64,000 bases of DNA from Chloroflexota bacterium (GCA_023389575.1 JAEWEG010000093.1:76441-140440), one strand, 5' to 3'; numbered from the stretch's first letter, positions 46,897 to 57,708 are shown. Numbers and translations are program-made. The notes: generated by a model from the sequence alone, not told the origin.

Positions 46897-48981
46897 ATGA
46901 AGCAGTATCCCGCGGAGCGTATTCGAAACGTCGGTCTCTTTTCCCACGGTGGCGCGGGAAAGACTTCCCTGGCCGAAGCGTTTCTGTTCGTCAGTGGCGC
47001 CACCAGTCGTCTCGGCAACGCCCAGGACGGCACCACTGCGTCCGACTACGATCCAGACGAAATCAAGCGCGGCATGTCCATCAGCACCACCGTCCTCCCG
47101 GTTGAGTGGGAAGATCACAAGATCAACGTGCTCGACGTTCCGGGTTACGCCGACTTCCTAGGAGAAGTCCACGCCGCGATGCGGGTGGTGGACAGCGCGG
47201 TGATCCTCGTCGACGCCTCGGCCGGCGTCGAGGTCGGCACCGAGCACGCCTGGAAGCTCGCCAATAAATACAACCTGCCCCGGCTGCTCTTCGCGAACAA
47301 GATGAATCGCGAGAACGCGGACTTCGGCCGGACACTTGAATCGCTCCGCGAAGCCTTCGGCAAGAGCGTCGCCCCGATCCACTTCCCGATCGGTTCCGAC
47401 AAGTCCTTCAAGGGGATTGTCGACTTGCTCAGTAACCAGGCATACGTCTACCACGACAACGCCGACGGTGGCTTCGATACGGTGCCAATTCCAGCGGAAT
47501 GCGCGGGCGAGGTCGAGACATACCGGCGCGCCCTGGTCGAGAGCATCGCCGAGCACAACGAAGACCTGATGATGCGCTATCTCGACGACGACCCCATCTC
47601 CGACGACGAGTTGTTCGACGAACTGAGGTCATGCATCAGCGACGGTTCGGTCACGCCTCTGCTATGTGGAGCGACCCAGTACACCCTCGCCATCCAACCG
47701 CTCCTCTCGGCCATCATCCGTGAGTTGCCCGCCGCCTCGGAAAGGACCGAACCAGCAAAGGTCAACGGCGAGGACACCGTCCTGGAAGCCGATCCCACCG
47801 CTCCGCTCGCGGCCCTTGCCTTCAAGACCGTCAGTGATCCCCATGTCGGCCGCGTCAACTACTTCAGGGTCTTCACGGGAACCTTCGAGTCCTCCTCCCA
47901 CGTCACCAACACGACGAAGAACGAGGGCGAACGCATCGGGCAGCTCTTCTACCCGATCGGCAAGGAGCACGAATCCACCGAATCGGTCGTCGCCGGCGAC
48001 ATCGGCGGAGTTTCCAAGCTGGGATCGGTCGCGACCGGAGATACCCTGGCGGCGGACGGCTCCGGAATTGTCCTCGATGGCGTCGCGACGCCTCAGGCGT
48101 CCTACAGCTGCGCCGTTCATCCGCGTTCCAAGTCCGATCTCGACAAGCTTAGTCAGGCTCTCGTCCGGCTCCGGGAGGAGGACCCTTCGATCGTCCTCTC
48201 GCGCGACCCGATCACCGGCGAGACGATCGTCAGTGGGCTTGGCGAACCTCACGTGCAAATCTCACTGGACCGGATGAGCCGTCGTAGCGGTGTACACGTC
48301 GACATCGGGCTCCCGCGGGTCGCCTATCGCGAAACCATCCGCTCGAAGACGACCAGCGAGTACAAGCACAAGAAGCAGACCGGCGGCGCCGGCCAGTACG
48401 GCCATGTATTCCTGGAACTGGAACCACTCACGGACGCGGAATTCGAGTTCACCGACCGGGTGGTTGGCGGCTCCGTGCCGAAGGGGTACTTCCCGGCCGT
48501 CGAGAAGGGCATCAAGGACGCTCTCGAATCCGGCCCCATCGCCGGCTACCCCGTCGTCAATATCCGGGCCATCCTGACCGATGGCAGCTATCACAACGTC
48601 GACTCCAATGAAATGGCGTTCCGCATCGCCGCCAAGGAGGCGTTCAAGCGCGGCATCCTCAACGCCAGTCCCACCCTCCTGGAACCGATCAACCTCTTGC
48701 GGGTCACCGTCCCCGACGCCTACCTGGGCGACGTGATGAGCGACCTCAATTCCAAGCGTGCTCACGTCAGCGGCGTCGAGCCCGGCGAGGATGGAACCTC
48801 GGTCATCGAAGCCATGGCTCCGGCGGCGGAACTCCAGCGATATGCCACCGACCTGCGATCGATCACCCAGGGACGGGGCTCGTTTACATCGGAATTCGTT
48901 CGTTACGAGGAGGTTCCGGCGCACCTCGCGGAAGCGATCAAACGCGAGGCGGAAACCGTCGCCAGTGGACAGGCCGCCTGA
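46897..48981 (+). CDS. Elongation factor G-like GTPase (FusA2 type)
   Basis: The 694-aa protein has all EF-G domains but belongs to the FusA2/EF-G-like paralogue group. G1 reads SHGGAGKTS instead of the usual AHIDAGKTT, and G3 reads DVPGYADF with Tyr where translational EF-G has the catalytic His of DTPGH. G4 is NKMNRENADF. The domain IV loop KHKKQTGGAGQYG and a normal C-terminal domain V are present. FusA2-type proteins are not the main translocase; their role is unclear. The second ATG (46897) has GAGG 7 nt upstream, whereas the first (46891) abuts the ribosome site. Confidence 0.88.
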   Translation: MKQYPAERIRNVGLFSHGGAGKTSLAEAFLFVSGATSRLGNAQDGTTASDYDPDEIKRGMSISTTVLPVEWEDHKINVLDVPGYADFLGEVHAAMRVVDSAVILVDASAGVEVGTEHAWKLANKYNLPRLLFANKMNRENADFGRTLESLREAFGKSVAPIHFPIGSDKSFKGIVDLLSNQAYVYHDNADGGFDTVPIPAECAGEVETYRRALVESIAEHNEDLMMRYLDDDPISDDELFDELRSCISDGSVTPLLCGATQYTLAIQPLLSAIIRELPAASERTEPAKVNGEDTVLEADPTAPLAALAFKTVSDPHVGRVNYFRVFTGTFESSSHVTNTTKNEGERIGQLFYPIGKEHESTESVVAGDIGGVSKLGSVATGDTLAADGSGIVLDGVATPQASYSCAVHPRSKSDLDKLSQALVRLREEDPSIVLSRDPITGETIVSGLGEPHVQISLDRMSRRSGVHVDIGLPRVAYRETIRSKTTSEYKHKKQTGGAGQYGHVFLELEPLTDAEFEFTDRVVGGSVPKGYFPAVEKGIKDALESGPIAGYPVVNIRAILTDGSYHNVDSNEMAFRIAAKEAFKRGILNASPTLLEPINLLRVTVPDAYLGDVMSDLNSKRAHVSGVEPGEDGTSVIEAMAPAAELQRYATDLRSITQGRGSFTSEFVRYEEVPAHLAEAIKREAETVASGQAA

Positions 48982-49010
48982 CCTCTGGCCACCCGAAAGC
49001 TCTAGACTGG

Positions 49011-49058
49011 ACGACAGCAAGGACCGTCACTCGACTCGGTCCTTGCTGTCGTCTTGTT
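49011..49058 (+). terminator. Terminator of the EF-G-like gene
   Basis: A perfect 16-bp stem (ACGACAGCAAGGACCG, 49011-49026, with 49037-49052) and a 10-nt loop are followed by CTTGTT. Confidence 0.82.
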
Positions 49059-49090
49059 GATTCCAGTCCCGAAAGGACGCTTACCTTCCC

Positions 49091-49522
49091 ATGTCACATG
49101 AACAACAACCGCTCTTCGACGCTCCAAAGGCTGCCTCCTACGAAATCGTCTTCGACGGCGGCTCGCTCGGAAATCCGGGCAAGGGGTATGGCAGCTACGA
49201 AATCACGTCGAACGGAGCGGTCGTCCGCCATCACCGGCACGACTATGGGGACGGCGTCACCAACAATCAGGCCGAGTACCAGACACTGATCGAAGCCCTG
49301 GCCTGGCTGCATCAGGAACTTGGCCCGGCCGCCTCGGCCGCCAAGGTCACTGTCAACGGCGACAGCCAGTTGGTGCTGAATCAACTACTAGGCAAGTGGA
49401 AGGTCAAGAACGAAGGGCTTCGACCACTGCACCAGCGTGCGTCGAGCCTCATCAGGCAGTTCAAGTCCGTCGCGCTGGTCTGGCACGATCGGAGCAAGTC
49501 GGTCGCCCGACTCGGACACTAG
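49091..49522 (+). CDS. Ribonuclease HI-like protein
   Basis: The 143-aa protein has RNase H carboxylates in IVFDGGSLGNPGKG (Asp), NNQAEYQTLIEALAW (Glu) and VTVNGDSQLVLNQL (Asp). In place of the usual last Asp (EADALA block) it ends WHDRSKSVARLGH, a variant seen in compact RNase HI-like proteins. It would cut RNA in RNA:DNA hybrids. The ATG at 49091 lies 14 nt after GAAAGGACG. Its stop overlaps the end of a small gene on the other strand by 3 nt. Confidence 0.85.
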   Translation: MSHEQQPLFDAPKAASYEIVFDGGSLGNPGKGYGSYEITSNGAVVRHHRHDYGDGVTNNQAEYQTLIEALAWLHQELGPAASAAKVTVNGDSQLVLNQLLGKWKVKNEGLRPLHQRASSLIRQFKSVALVWHDRSKSVARLGH

Positions 49523-49689
49523 GATCGGCGCCGGTTCAGGCGCTCCATTCGCAGGCCGAAGGCGAACGCCGTGCCGAACACCAGGATCGCGACCAGAAGC
49601 AACGGCATGAGCGCGATTCCCGTGAACCACTTGAGCACGACAATGAACACCACGGTCACGATCAAACCGGTCAGTACCGCCTTCTCCAA
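49519..49689 (-). CDS. Small two-helix membrane protein, 56 aa
   Basis: The minus strand from TTG 49689 to TAG 49519 encodes a 56-residue protein. It has two hydrophobic helices (about 5-18 and 27-45) separated by KWFTGI, and a very basic end, MERLNRRRS. A strong AGGGGAG lies 6 nt before the TTG. It overlaps the stop of the RNase HI-like gene and is divergent from the deoxyribosyltransferase gene. No family is recognised; the ribosome site and composition argue for a real gene. Confidence 0.6.
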   Translation of the reverse strand: MEKAVLTGLIVTVVFIVVLKWFTGIALMPLLLVAILVFGTAFAFGLRMERLNRRRS

Positions 49690-49740
49690 ATGAACTCCCC
49701 TGATCTCGTTTCGCTTTCAACCATTGAAAGGCCCATCGAC

Positions 49741-50244
49741 GTGCGCAAGACAATGTACCTCGCGTCACCGCTTGGATTCGCCGATTCGACCAATGCGTTC
49801 ATGGTGGATCTGGCGGCGTCGCTTCGCGAGATCATCGACGTCCTCAACCCCTGGGACGACCAGCGATTCGCCGCCGATTTCATCGCTCTGCAGTCGGAGG
49901 ATAGCGTAACCGCGCGGCTTGCCCGGCTCGCCGAAATCAACCGCGAACTCGGGCAGGCGAACGCCGCCGCCATCGACAGCGCCGATGGCGTGATCGCCAT
50001 CCTCGACGGTGTCGATGTCGATTCCGGAACCGCGGCGGAAATCGGTTACGCCCATGCCCTCGGCAAGCGCGTGTATGGACTCCGGACCGACTTCCGACTC
50101 GCCGGGGACAACCACGGCGCGATCGTCAACCTGCAGGTGCAGTATTTCATCGAGGCGTCGGGTGGAACCATCGTCTCCACCGTCGCCGACCTGCTCCAAA
50201 CGATCGAGACCTGGGCATCGGAGAATGTGGGCGACAAGGCTTGA
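49741..50244 (+). CDS. Nucleoside 2-deoxyribosyltransferase
   Basis: These enzymes move 2-deoxyribose between nucleobases or hydrolyse the glycosidic bond. The 167-aa product has the N-terminal MYLASPLGFADSTNAF, the middle NAAAIDSADGVIAILDG, and the nucleophile motif VDSGTAAEIGYAHALGK with the catalytic Glu. Length is typical (140-170). The GTG at 49741 has GAAAGG 9 nt upstream; an ATG at 49690 lacks a site. The tRNA-Val promoter overlaps its stop codon. Confidence 0.87.
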   Translation: MRKTMYLASPLGFADSTNAFMVDLAASLREIIDVLNPWDDQRFAADFIALQSEDSVTARLARLAEINRELGQANAAAIDSADGVIAILDGVDVDSGTAAEIGYAHALGKRVYGLRTDFRLAGDNHGAIVNLQVQYFIEASGGTIVSTVADLLQTIETWASENVGDKA

Positions 50245-50270
50245 TTTTCCCTCGCCCCCGCCCCTATACT
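50241..50270 (+). promoter_or_regulatory. Promoter of tRNA-Val
   Basis: TTGATT (50241-50246) and TATACT (50265-50270) are separated by 18 nt, and the tRNA begins 13 nt after the -10. The -35 overlaps the stop codon of the deoxyribosyltransferase gene. Confidence 0.6.
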
Positions 50271-50282
50271 TCGCGTGCTCGC

Positions 50283-50356
<74 letters not shown>

Positions 50357-50370
50357 CCCGAATCGCCATG

Positions 50371-50400
50371 CAGCCACATCCGGAAGGATGTGGCTGTTTG
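50371..50400 (+). terminator. Terminator after tRNA-Val
   Basis: CAGCCACATCC (50371-50381), a GGAA tetraloop and a perfect 11-bp return strand (50386-50396) are followed by a short T-run. Confidence 0.82.
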
Positions 50401-50524
50401 CGTTCCACCCATGCCTACCGGGTATCATGATCCACGCGCGCTCGATGCCCGTCGCTCCACGCACCCGTAAGGCATGGTTCGCCGGGCTCCCAGGGCAGAA
50501 ATCTCTCAATCAGGATGCACGTGT

Positions 50525-51775
50525 ATGTCGTCGAGCCACAGGCTCCGCTCAATTGTGTTCACCGCCATCGTGGCGCTTTCCCTGCTGATCGTGCCCGTGG
50601 CCGCTCAGGATGCCCCCGAGCTTAAGATCAACTCCTCCCGCTATATCGTGATCGACGCCGATACCGGCTATGTCTTCGCCCAGCGCGACGCCGACAAGCG
50701 CGTGGCCATCGCGAGCGTCACCAAGATGTTCACCGCCGTCCAGGCAATGGAAATGGCTCCCCTCGAGACGATCATCGTGACCAAGGATTCCGACCTCCGC
50801 TCGCCAGATGGGAGTTACTTCGGCTCGAACGGCACCCACATGGGCTTCGGCGTCGGCGAGGAGTACACCCTCGAAGACATGCTCTACGGCATGATGCTTC
50901 CTTCGGGGAATGACGCCGCCAACGCCATCGCTCGATCCCTCGGTTACCAGGAGGGCGACAGCGATGAGGAGGCCATCCAACGTTTCCTCGATCTGCTCAA
51001 CCAGCGCGTCGCCGACATGGGACTCGAAAACACCCACTTCATGAACGCCCACGGTTGGGGCGTGGAGGGCCACTACTCCACCGCCGCCGATGTCGCCACG
51101 TTCGGCAGACTTGCCGAGAACTACCCAACGCTCATGAAGATCATGGGGACGAGTTCCTACACGACCTCGAACGGCTACCTGACGGTCACGAACACGAATC
51201 GCTCCCTCAACCTCTACCCCTCGGTTGTGGCTGGCAAAACCGGCTACGACTGGGACTCCGGCTACTGCCTGATCAACTTCGCCACGCGCGACGACTCGCG
51301 GAATGTGATCGCCGTCACGCTCGACGGCATCGGCGATGGCAGCGACTGGTACGACGACAACGCCACCCTCCTGGACTACGGCTTCCAGCGTCAGGAACAA
51401 ATCCTCTCGGGAAGCGAGTCCTTCGAGGGCGATATCCTGGAGTTCAGCGATCCCGCCCTCGCGGAGATCGAACGATCCACCACCACCGAGTCGAACTTCA
51501 CCGCCGGCACCGACGCGGCCCCGCCCGTCGAGGAAGCACCGCCAGCCAGGGATGCGGTCACGCCTCCTGAACCGGTCGAGGAAGAGCCGATTGTCCCGGA
51601 GCGCATCCAGGCACCAACGGTCTGGGCCGCGGCGTTCACCGCCATTGGACTCATCGTCATCCGCGGCATCGTCACCCTACGTTCGACCCAACGTCCCGGT
51701 GGAGACGATGGGGAAGCGGCGCACGAATCAGGTGTCGAAACGACCCGCGTCGAGGACCCGGTTCCAGCAACCTGA
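50525..51775 (+). CDS. D-alanyl-D-alanine carboxypeptidase (S11, DacA/PBP5 type)
   Basis: The 416-aa protein trims the terminal D-Ala of peptidoglycan stem peptides. It has an N-terminal signal (about 8-27, cut after AAQ) and the three penicillin-binding motifs: SVTK (Ser64, Lys67), SGN (127-129) and KTG (238-240). A Pro/Ala/Glu-rich linker leads to a C-terminal membrane helix (about 360-378) and a short charged tail, so the enzyme is anchored at its C-terminus. The ATG at 50525 follows AGGA about 10 nt upstream; the frame is open further back. The thrS promoter starts right after its stop. Confidence 0.92.
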   Translation: MSSSHRLRSIVFTAIVALSLLIVPVAAQDAPELKINSSRYIVIDADTGYVFAQRDADKRVAIASVTKMFTAVQAMEMAPLETIIVTKDSDLRSPDGSYFGSNGTHMGFGVGEEYTLEDMLYGMMLPSGNDAANAIARSLGYQEGDSDEEAIQRFLDLLNQRVADMGLENTHFMNAHGWGVEGHYSTAADVATFGRLAENYPTLMKIMGTSSYTTSNGYLTVTNTNRSLNLYPSVVAGKTGYDWDSGYCLINFATRDDSRNVIAVTLDGIGDGSDWYDDNATLLDYGFQRQEQILSGSESFEGDILEFSDPALAEIERSTTTESNFTAGTDAAPPVEEAPPARDAVTPPEPVEEEPIVPERIQAPTVWAAAFTAIGLIVIRGIVTLRSTQRPGGDDGEAAHESGVETTRVEDPVPAT

Positions 51776-51783
51776 CCGACGCA

Positions 51784-51812
51784 TTGACACCGCTTTCGCC
51801 TGTGCCTATGCT
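51784..51812 (+). promoter_or_regulatory. Sigma-70-type promoter of thrS
   Basis: A perfect TTGACA (51784-51789) is followed after 17 nt by TATGCT (51807-51812). Transcription would start near 51819 and include the whole T-box leader. Confidence 0.68.
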
Positions 51813-51818
51813 TGCCTC

Positions 51819-52088
51819 AAATTGAAGAGTTGCGCGTTGATCAGGACATGCATGTTCTCGCGGCACGATAGCGAATCCGGGGTTGGTGGAAGCCGGTACG
51901 TGACCAGAGAACAATCGCACCCCCTGTGAGTAGGCGCCGAAGCCGCCCGATGGCGAGATAAGGTGTCCCGGCAAGCCCCCGATACAGGGCTCTCCAAGCG
52001 ATCGCTTCCGGTCCTCCCCGGTTCGATCGAAATGAGGGTGGAACCACGTTGGCCCGGCGTCCCTTTGGATTGCCGGGCCGTATTGTTT
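51819..52088 (+). promoter_or_regulatory. T-box leader controlling thrS
   Basis: The T-box sequence AGGGTGGAACCACG is exact at 52035-52048, with the antiterminator partner CGTCCCT at 52058-52064. The competing terminator is GGCCCGGC (52051-52058) pairing with 52072-52079 and followed by TATTGTTT. Upstream, GGTTGGTGGAAGCC (51880s) matches the Stem I distal GNTGNNAA motif. An ACC codon (51903-51905) in GTGACCAGAGAA is the likely specifier, reading threonine. Uncharged tRNA-Thr would favour the antiterminator and switch on thrS. The start of the leader is inferred from the promoter. Confidence 0.9.
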
Positions 52089-52130
52089 CCGCTCGACCGC
52101 GCGCCGCCGCCGGTCACAAGGGAGGACCCC

Positions 52131-53936
<1,806 letters not shown>

Positions 53937-53950
53937 GAGGCTTCAAGGTG

Positions 53951-53990
53951 AACGGGCGGGTTGGCCAGAGGTGCCAACCCGCCCGTTTCT
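53951..53990. terminator. Bidirectional terminator after thrS
   Basis: A perfect 15-bp stem (AACGGGCGGGTTGGC, 53951-53965, with 53973-53987) and a 7-nt loop lie between thrS and the convergent serine hydrolase gene. Confidence 0.88.
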
Positions 53991-53993
53991 CGT

Positions 53994-55385
53994 TTACGCC
54001 GGCCTGGTGATCTTCTCCGGGAGGGTGAAGTTGTCGGCCGGCACCATTCGGAATCCGCTGGCGCCGCGAATCCAGTCGACCGTTCCGTCCTCGTTGAACG
54101 TGTACCGCATCTTCTCGCCGTAACCCCCGAATCCCTTGTCGCCCACGGGCACCAGTTCGGTGTCGGAAACGATCTCCATTTCGACCGCGTCGGCGGCGGG
54201 GTTCGGGCTGGTCGGCATGAGCATGTACAGGCGGCCACCAAGGTTGACCACGTCCGTCAGGCCCCACAGTGAGGCGAACCGTCCGGTGAACGGTGCGAGT
54301 TTCTCCGGGTCTTGCGGCTCCGTCTTCCCATCATCCGACAGCGCCAGGTCGATCAGGTGCAGGATGGCGACGACCAGTGTCTGGGCTGGACCATCGTTGC
54401 TGTTGGTCAGCACCGAGATCGATAGCTTCCGCTCCAGGTCGAGCTTCGAAATGGTGATGTGTCCGGGATAGCCGCCGCTGTGCCCATAATACGTCCGCTT
54501 GTTCACCTTCGAGATGCTCAGGCCCAGCCCATACGATGCATCATCGGTAACCGTCCACTGGACCTGTCGCATTCTGCGCTTCGAGGCGTCGGACAGCAAT
54601 CGCTCATCGCCGTCGAGATGCGCCTGAAAGTATGCGGAAAGCTCTGACGCGGTCGAGTAGAACCCGGTCGCCGAGCTCTCCTCGAACGTATCGATATGGT
54701 CGATCTCCACGCGATCCGGACCATGAGCGCGGCTGGAGTATCCCTTCGCGTACTCATCCAGCCGGCCGAAATCGAGATCGGGGCCGGTGTTTTCCAGGCC
54801 CAGCTTGTACACGATCTCGCGGCTTACGTACTCGCGATACGAGACGCCAGAGGCGCCCTCGATCGCCAGCCCCAGGAGCGAGTAGCCAATGTTCGAGTAC
54901 TTGAAGTGCTCGTTCGGCTCCAGGATCTTGCCGTCCTCGATGACCGTCTTCAGCAACTCGGCCCTGTCGGGGAAGCGGCGGTCCAGCGACCAGAACGTGC
55001 TGTCCTCGCCGTCACGGGTCATTCCCGAGCCGTGCGCCAGCAATTCCCTGATCGTCGCCTTGCCGATCGCCGAATCCCCCAGTTCCGGCACGTGGACTCG
55101 AACTTCATCATCGAGCCGCATCTTCCCCTGCTCAACCAGTTGCAGGCAGGCCACGCCGGTGAACGTCTTCGAATGCGACGCGATCCTGAACAGGTGGTTG
55201 ACGGTGACTGGGATCTTCTTGTGCAGGTCGTGGTAGCCCACCGCGTGGTTGAGGATCAGGTCCCCCTCCAGGCGGATGGCGACCTGCGCCCCGACGAAGG
55301 GCATGTACCCCTGCTGATATTCCAGATACTCCGGGAGATACTCGAGCACCGGCTCGATCCGATCCCGGATAGATTTCTCCGCCAT
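53994..55385 (-). CDS. Serine hydrolase, beta-lactamase/class C family (S12)
   Basis: The 463-aa protein has the class C-type motifs: SxxK in RIASHSKTFTG (about 68-78), YxN in FKYSNIGYSLLG, and HSG in YYGHSGGYPG. The last 110 residues form a separate beta-rich C-terminal domain (FTGRFASLWGLTDVV). There is no signal peptide, so it is cytosolic, more likely an esterase or D-amino-peptidase than a beta-lactamase. It lies 47 nt downstream of the M20 peptidase gene on the same strand, which could mean shared peptide or amide metabolism. Confidence 0.87.
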   Translation of the reverse strand: MAEKSIRDRIEPVLEYLPEYLEYQQGYMPFVGAQVAIRLEGDLILNHAVGYHDLHKKIPVTVNHLFRIASHSKTFTGVACLQLVEQGKMRLDDEVRVHVPELGDSAIGKATIRELLAHGSGMTRDGEDSTFWSLDRRFPDRAELLKTVIEDGKILEPNEHFKYSNIGYSLLGLAIEGASGVSYREYVSREIVYKLGLENTGPDLDFGRLDEYAKGYSSRAHGPDRVEIDHIDTFEESSATGFYSTASELSAYFQAHLDGDERLLSDASKRRMRQVQWTVTDDASYGLGLSISKVNKRTYYGHSGGYPGHITISKLDLERKLSISVLTNSNDGPAQTLVVAILHLIDLALSDDGKTEPQDPEKLAPFTGRFASLWGLTDVVNLGGRLYMLMPTSPNPAADAVEMEIVSDTELVPVGDKGFGGYGEKMRYTFNEDGTVDWIRGASGFRMVPADNFTLPEKITRPA

Positions 55386-55432
55386 TATGTTCCCTTCACC
55401 GTCCCTTGACTAAGAATCCCGGGCGACGTCGT

Positions 55433-56656
55433 TCACGTCAATAACGCCACCGCCGCCAAAGCATACGCTCGTGTCGCGTCGAGCATTTCGTCCACGCCCA
55501 CCCACTCGTCAGGCACATGCGCGAGTCGCGGATCGCCCGGGCCGTAGATGATCGTGGGTACCCCCTGTCGCGCCCAGAACCGACCATCTGTCGCCATGCT
55601 GAACCCACGCAGATTCGGCGAGAGGTCCAACCGCTGGTTGGCTCCCCGCACGGCATCGACCAGCGGAGAATCGATCTCGGTAAGGGTCGCGCCGCCGCCC
55701 TTCCAGACCTCATCGACCTCGACAGTAATACCAGGAATGTCCTTGACCGCCCGTTCCGCGACCTCGCGCACCTCGGCCATCACCTGGTCGGGCTCCTCTC
55801 CCGGCACGAGCCGCCGGTCCACGTAGATTTCCGCGTAATCCGGAACCACGTTTTCCTTAACTCCGCCCTTGAACATGTTGACGGAGGCTGATGAAGGATG
55901 GAAATACGGGCTCGTCCGTTGGGCGATCACCGGCCAGTAGTCCCGCCGTAGCGCCACGATGATCTCGGCCATCGCCTCGATCGCGTTGGCCCCCTCCCAC
56001 GGAAGCGCGCCGTGAGCCGTGCGCCCACGCACCACCACCCGCGTCGGCGATCCGCCCTTTTCGCCCAGCGCCACCTCGTTCATGGTCTGCTCGCCAACGA
56101 TCATGAAGTCAGGGGAGAAGAAGTTCTCCTCGTGGACGAACGCGGCGCCGTTCCAACCACCAACCTCCTCGTCGGCCACTTCGTTGACCACAAGCTGGCC
56201 CTTCAAGGGAATCCCCGACTTCGCGATCGCGATCCCGGCCATCACCTGCGCGGTGACGCTGGCCTTGTCGTCCCCGGCACCCCTGCCATAGATCTTCCCA
56301 TCGACGATGTCCGCGCCAAACGGGTCCTGGGTCCAGGCCGCTCGCTCGCCGATCGGCACCACGTCCACATGAGCGTTGAACCCGAGGACCGGGCCACCGG
56401 TGGGACCAAACGTCGCGATCAGGTTTGGCATATGGTCCAGCTTGGAGACCACCTGGGTCGCGAAACCCGCCTCCTTCAGCGGCCGCTCGCAGTAGGCGAT
56501 GGCCTCCCGCACATCGCCCGGTGGGTTGATCGACGGTATTCGCACCAGTCCCCGGTGAAACGCCACCACGCTGTCCACGTCGATCTCGGCAAGCACCCGT
56601 GCCTGCGGCTCGGTGAACTCCCCGGTCGGCTGGTGACCCGGCGAATCGTCCTTCAT
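55433..56656 (-). CDS. M20 family metallopeptidase (ArgE/DapE/ACY1 type)
   Basis: The 407-aa enzyme shows the di-zinc motifs: FNAHVDVVP (His and catalytic Asp), YGRGAGDDKAS (bridging Asp), EVADEEVGGWNG (catalytic Glu pair) and the late GDPRLAHVPDEWV (His). A dimerisation lid domain lies between about 190 and 300. It removes an acyl or aminoacyl group from an amino acid; the precise substrate is open. The ATG at 56656 follows GGAAGGG. It is divergent from the HAD gene. Confidence 0.88.
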   Translation of the reverse strand: MKDDSPGHQPTGEFTEPQARVLAEIDVDSVVAFHRGLVRIPSINPPGDVREAIAYCERPLKEAGFATQVVSKLDHMPNLIATFGPTGGPVLGFNAHVDVVPIGERAAWTQDPFGADIVDGKIYGRGAGDDKASVTAQVMAGIAIAKSGIPLKGQLVVNEVADEEVGGWNGAAFVHEENFFSPDFMIVGEQTMNEVALGEKGGSPTRVVVRGRTAHGALPWEGANAIEAMAEIIVALRRDYWPVIAQRTSPYFHPSSASVNMFKGGVKENVVPDYAEIYVDRRLVPGEEPDQVMAEVREVAERAVKDIPGITVEVDEVWKGGGATLTEIDSPLVDAVRGANQRLDLSPNLRGFSMATDGRFWARQGVPTIIYGPGDPRLAHVPDEWVGVDEMLDATRAYALAAVALLT

Positions 56657-56856
56657 GCCATTTCCCTTCCGTCGAACTATCCTTATAGTCACCATGGGCC
56701 TGGCGCCGGCCAATTCACTGCCCGGCCACGCTCACAGGAGTGTCGCCGAATCGACGTTCGGTGAAAAGCTGAACACGTTTGAACCTTAAGCGCGACCTCG
56801 CCTATTCCGGCGCTGGCGCGCACGAAACGCTTCGCTTACCCACTGGAGAACCTGGA

Positions 56857-57708
56857 TTGACTGACGTCACCGCAACCATCGAGAACATCGCGGCGCCCGA
56901 CAATGTGTTGCGTACCGCCCGGGCGTTCATCTTCGACATGGATGGCGTGCTCTACCGGGGAAAGATGCCGCTTCCAGGCGTCGCCGATCTCTTCAACATC
57001 CTGACCCTGCGTGGCGTGCATTTCCTGCTCGCCACCAACAACTCGATGGCGACCCAGGACGCCTACGTCACCCGGATGGCGTCCATGGGAGTCGAGGTGA
57101 CCGTCGACCAGATCCAGACTTCGTCGACCGTCACGCGCGACGTGCTGAAGGACGAACTGCCGAGCGGTGCACGGGTGCTTCCGGTGGGCATGCCAGCCCT
57201 CGAAGCGACGCTCCTCACCGGTACCGACTTCACCATCGCGACTGGCGAAGCCGGTGAGACCGTGGACGCGGTGGTCGTCGGGCTCGACCTGGAGTTCACC
57301 TATGAAAAACTCCGGCGGGCAAGCGACGCCGTTGTGGCGGGGGCCCGCTTCATCGCAACCAACTCAGACGCGACCCTGCCGCACGAGTCCGGATTCCAGC
57401 CGGGCGCCGGAAGCATCGTCGCCGCGATCGCCACGGCCTCCGGTGTCACTCCTACGGTCGTCGGCAAGCCGCAGACCCTGATGATGACCCGAGGCGTGGA
57501 AAGCCTGGGCGTGCTTCCTGGCGAGGCGATCATGGTCGGAGACCGGCTGGACACGGACATTCTGGCCGGGCATCGGGCCGGTCTGCACACCGCGATGGTG
57601 CTCACCGGTGTCTCCCAGCGCGAAGACCTCGCGACCGCCGAGGTCTTGCCGGACTTCGTCTTCGCCGACCTGCCCGCGCTGATGCGGGAACTGACCGCCG
57701 ACGACTGA
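56857..57708 (+). CDS. HAD-IIA family phosphatase (NagD-like)
   Basis: The 283-aa protein has HAD motif I in FIFDMDGVLYRG (nucleophile and acid Asp), motif II in LLATNNSMATQ, the C2-type cap, motif III Lys in VVGKPQTLM and motif IV in IMVGDRLDTDILAG. Members act on sugar phosphates, p-nitrophenyl phosphate or nucleotides. The TTG at 56857 has GGAG 9 nt upstream; the frame upstream is open but without a site. It is followed after 43 nt by the inositol operon and may belong to it. Confidence 0.88.
   Translation: MTDVTATIENIAAPDNVLRTARAFIFDMDGVLYRGKMPLPGVADLFNILTLRGVHFLLATNNSMATQDAYVTRMASMGVEVTVDQIQTSSTVTRDVLKDELPSGARVLPVGMPALEATLLTGTDFTIATGEAGETVDAVVVGLDLEFTYEKLRRASDAVVAGARFIATNSDATLPHESGFQPGAGSIVAAIATASGVTPTVVGKPQTLMMTRGVESLGVLPGEAIMVGDRLDTDILAGHRAGLHTAMVLTGVSQREDLATAEVLPDFVFADLPALMRELTADD

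Noticed and set aside
51963..52130. N-terminal extension of ThrRS from an upstream in-frame ATG
   Set aside because: It would translate through the T-box antiterminator and terminator; the ATG at 52131 has a strong ribosome site and fits the family.
53994..55385. Beta-lactamase resistance gene
   Set aside because: SxxK, YxN and HSG motifs are shared by many S12 hydrolases; the absence of a signal peptide and the extra C-terminal domain argue against a periplasmic beta-lactamase.
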